Positions 60,140 to 64,000 of a DNA stretch of 64,000 nucleotides are shown in pieces. The notes beneath the pieces are model-generated. The model worked only from the letters and a program-made list of their open reading frames with translations, did no database searches and was not told the origin of the DNA. The DNA is from Epiperipatus broadwayi (lineage: Eukaryota; Onychophora; Udeonychophora; Euonychophora; Peripatidae), in contig JAQFVV010006651.1 in the NCBI GenBank assembly GCA_028023455.1, forward strand, positions 476,001 to 540,000. The letters are read 5' to 3'. The position numbers and the translations under genes were made by a program. Within the stretch, counting starts at the first letter, position 1. The number at the start of each line of letters is the position of its first letter.

Positions 60140-63100
60140 TATATAAAAGATAAAATACCAAAGAATAATTTAATAATATCTGTTAAGAAGTAATTGTTTA
60201 ATAATATTTAAATTTATAGAGAATTCAAATCTAATCTGATAAATGAAAATATGCATTATATAGATAAATAATTATATCTGAGCACATTTGGTATTATTTA
60301 GCAATAAATATTTCTGGTAAAATATCAATTTATTTTCTAAATTTAATAACTAACATTTATGTTCTAAATTTTGTGATGAAAAGTTTATAGCATTAATCTT
60401 GAATTTAATCTGTATAGAAATAAAACTAAAATGATTTAAACTGTAGTTTTATTGAGTCATTAAAGGTATTGTTTTTTTATTACTACTAAATATTTTAAAA
60501 AGATAGTATTTGTTTTTAAAAATAATTCAGCTACAAGCAAGTCATTAAATATTCAAAATCAGAAAAATTGGAAAATTAACCAATGGGAATACACAATTTG
60601 GAATAAATTAGCACAGAGACAGTCATTGTTGAAAAGAAAAAAAATCATTAGTTTTGAAAAAAAAAGATTACAGATTGAAAATAGAAATCAAGTAACTGGG
60701 TTTGTTTTCTTTATAAAAGGTTTTCTTAAATCTTTTAAACATTAGTATTATTTAAAAAAAACATATAATTGATTATGATCAATTTAAGGATTTCAAACTT
60801 TAGATTATAAGACAGCTGTTTAAAATCTGATTGGCTTTCTGGGAGACAATGGTAGGCGCATGTGAAAGAATAGCAACCTTTAAATTATTACTAACATGGA
60901 AGAGTAAACAAGGTAAATCTCTGCTGGTTAATTCAACAATCTATAATTTTACCGAAAGTATCTTGGAATCATTATATTGGGAAAAATATTAAAATAATAG
61001 AAAGAAACAGTTAAATATTTGGGCCAAAGTGTTTTCAAGTAATATGTGAACAAAAGAAACAGACTGTGAGTATTATGTTGATGCATAATTGGATGAGTAA
61101 GCAAGATAAAATATTTAAGCATTTTAACTATTATAACATTTATGCAGGATTAAAGTGGAATTGATACATGAATGACAGGAAAATTATTTGTGACAAAGTT
61201 AAATGTACAGTTTTTAAGATAATTAAAACTAAATTAGGAATAAATCAGAATAGAAATATTTGTGTATTGAAAAATATGCTTTATATTAAAATGAAACTTA
61301 TAAATATAAATCTGAATGAAATTTTTACTAGAAAAAAAAGATTTAAATGGATTATTATCAATTTAGTATAACTTTCATGTATAATAAATTACAGACAGGG
61401 TCAATGAAGGATTAAAAATTAGAATGATGTATGGATGTAATACAAGCCAATGAAAAAAGTAAAATTATGACAGAATTATATTTATACTTGTAATAAATCA
61501 TAGCAGTCTACTGGAAAAATGAAAGAATTAATTATTAACACTGTCAATGAAAAAAAGTATAAGCTAAGTAAAAGAAATTCAATAATTACTAGAGATAGTT
61601 AATAAAAAATAAATATATATGCCAGGAAAAGAGTGAAATAAATCATTATCAGTAACATTAGCTTATTTGAGAATATAAACTATGTTGAGGATATCTTTTT
61701 TTTATCTTTAGGAGAAATGGTGTAAACTGCTCTATATCGAATGATAATATTAACAAGGAATACATAAAGAATAATGTGAAGACAAGTATAATTAATGTTA
61801 GAAATATCTAAATGAAAATATATTATACAAATGGAAAATAAACATTGACTGTTATAAAGAAAAAAAAAACCTAAACCTTATAAATAACATGATGGTGTTA
61901 AAATTCTATAGTTTTAATAATTTTATTGTAGGTATAAAAGGAATAAAAGTGGGAAGAAGATTGATGCGTGACACGTTATAAGCATGAAAAACGATAGAAA
62001 TACTATTAATACAAATTATAGTTTTTTATGATAAACTTGTATATTAGAAAGAAAAAACTTGTAAAGTAATGTTTGTTTATAGTTAATTTTATATTTTAGA
62101 ATAATCATTATCAATATGGGGGGAGGGGGATAAATCAATAGGTAAGGAAGTTAATAATTAATTTGATTTGTTTATCTATACCAGTAGTTGTTTAAAGTAC
62201 TTTTTATTTGATTGAATATTATTAGATAATTGAAATAAATGTATACAAACTAAGAGTTAGTAAAATATACACAAAAAGTCATATATGTATGTATTATAAG
62301 AAGGGATGTGTCTTAGTTCTAATGTAATCTTAAAAATGATACATGGTGATATTTAAAGTTTGATCTTGTGTTTAACTATTAATGCTGCAATATAATTGTA
62401 ATATAGTTATAGCTAATTTTAGTTTATAAATCTTTATAGATATTATTTATAAATATGTATAAAACAGGTATAAATTGGAAAGAGGAAAATAATGCCTGAG
62501 TTATTAGATCAAATAAATATAAAGATTTTTTTATTCGGTCTGCATCAAAGAGTGGTCTATCAACATAAAAAAATTAGTCTAGGAAGAAATAAGTAGTCCT
62601 ATTTGACAGGGTGGAGTATAAAAGTTTCATTTGGTGTATTGTATTATACAGTTTAATAATAAGACCATAAGAAAATTGAGGGTAAGATTTTTAAAAAAAT
62701 AATGATTTCATAATTATTGTAGTAATATCTTTTTAAACTTTCAACTAATATCTTTTTAGTATAAAATAAAGATAAAGATTAAATGGTGAATATCCTAAAA
62801 TATAAACACAGATAAATATGTAATATTTCTTAGTATTATAATGAAATTATTTTAGTTGAGAAATAATACATTAATTCACATTTTAAATCTTCTTATATAT
62901 TCAGCAAAATCTATAAGAGATAATGTGTGTAAGTCAAATCCATAAAAAAGAGATTGATTATTTAATATGCATTATTTTGTGATATAAAAAATAAAATTAA
63001 ATATCACAACTCGCAATTGAAGGAGCAGAGAATTTTATTTTAAAATATCTTATTATAATTAAGGGGAATATAAATATTCAAAAATATAGATCTGTTATTA

Positions 63101-64000
63101 TATTATACTGTTATATAATTTGTTATATTGTTTATGTTAATTCATTTATTAGTTCTAATTAATTATTGAAAATTTGTAAATAATTTGGTATTAAAATTAA
63201 TGTTTTAATGTTAAACTAAGTATCTAGAGATGCCTTTCTTTTATTGGGATGTCATCACTACACCATAATTAGAGAGTATGCATTCTAGTATACACATTAA
63301 CCAAAATATACAATTTGAGATTTGGAGGAGAAATCAATTCTGTACAAGATATTGTATAACAACTACTTAGAAAAATATTTCTTAAATGGGATCTTAAATC
63401 ATTGCAAACTGCCTTGCTCACACGAATCCTTGATAAAATATATTGCAAATTTATTAAAGTGTGTTTATTCATAAAAAATTAAAGTATGAATTAGTCATTA
63501 TTTAAAGTTATAAATTGTGATTGCAATTTAGATAACAATAGTCATTTATTATTCAATAGTAAATAACTTTTATATAAAGTAGTAATATAATTTTAATTAT
63601 CGATTAATGTTATAAATCTTTTCTGAAATGATACACTACCTATAAAGTTAAGTAAAATCAATCCCTTTTGATATTTTATAGGTGGTATGAATACCTAATT
63701 AAAATCAATGATAATCCTGAGATCTCCTTAGTTTATTTAATATTATTATTATGGTTATTCTTAATAACAATTTCATAAAAGTAATAATAATAAAAGATCA
63801 ATATACAGTAAAATGATAATGTAACTTATTAATTAGGTTAACTTAAATTTAATTATCATAGATGTCTTATTGTATTTATTTAAGTATTATTGATAGTCAT
63901 GGGAATATTTGGATACTTAATAAGAATGAGTGTCTTGGTATTCTTATGGCATTGAATAAATACTTTGGTATTTATTTAATGTTAAAGGGTATGTAATCTT
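60140..64000. other. AT-rich spacer to the window end, no gene seen
   Basis: Short open frames at 61,168-61,371 (plus) and 63,269-63,472 (minus) carry no motif. The only G-rich word is GGGGGGAGGGGG near 62,118. Nothing else is recognised. Confidence 0.5.

Overview
The window reads as repeat-rich, non-genic DNA from a very AT-rich invertebrate animal. By eye, roughly a quarter of the bases are G or C; I have not computed this. The evidence for an animal is the set of mobile elements: a GIY-YIG Penelope-like element (PLE), an L1/Tx1-type LINE, a decayed RTE-type LINE, tRNA-derived sequences and long (TA)n and (ATT)n microsatellites. I cannot name the species. I see no convincing host gene, rRNA gene, functional tRNA gene or CRISPR array. 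Most short open frames are chance products of AT-rich sequence or of translated microsatellites.

Layout. 1-700: fold-back remnant of a PLE endonuclease end. 700-6,570: plain AT-rich spacer. 6,576-7,216: second PLE fold-back. 7,200-10,300: diverged tandem and direct repeats. 10,300-14,100: mosaic repeat array with two decayed copies of an unrecognised coding sequence on the minus strand. 14,100-23,086: AT-rich spacer, a dispersed repeat and two (TA)n tracts. 23,087-26,631: full-length but broken PLE on the minus strand, with a 14-bp target duplication. 27,392-28,757: a TIR element of pogo/Tigger appearance. 29,860-31,800: a repeat and an LTR-like block. 33,360-33,710: truncated PLE copy. 34,100-38,200: fold-back repeat, decayed A-rich coding remnants, a minisatellite and a tRNA-like patch. 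38,800-44,000: one dispersed repeat family, with an unidentified decayed coding region between its copies. 47,400-50,830: decayed RTE LINE with PLE-tail-like motifs on both sides. 52,020-53,190: dispersed repeats. 53,788-57,591: nearly intact L1/Tx1-like LINE with a 15-bp target duplication. 59,874-60,138: palindrome of PLE terminal sequence. The remainder to 64,000 is featureless AT-rich sequence.

Two points stand out. First, the PLE lineage recurs in at least five places. In its 3' region it carries a tRNA-like, Pol III promoter-like sequence next to a hammerhead-like CTGANGA/hairpin/GAAAC motif, and its 3' ends repeatedly form inverted fold-backs. Second, the LINE is interrupted by a 13-bp insertion that creates a 16-base match to the Illumina TruSeq adapter. 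The insertion lies inside an otherwise identical ~311-bp tandem duplication. Together they look like an assembly artefact that splits one reading frame into two.
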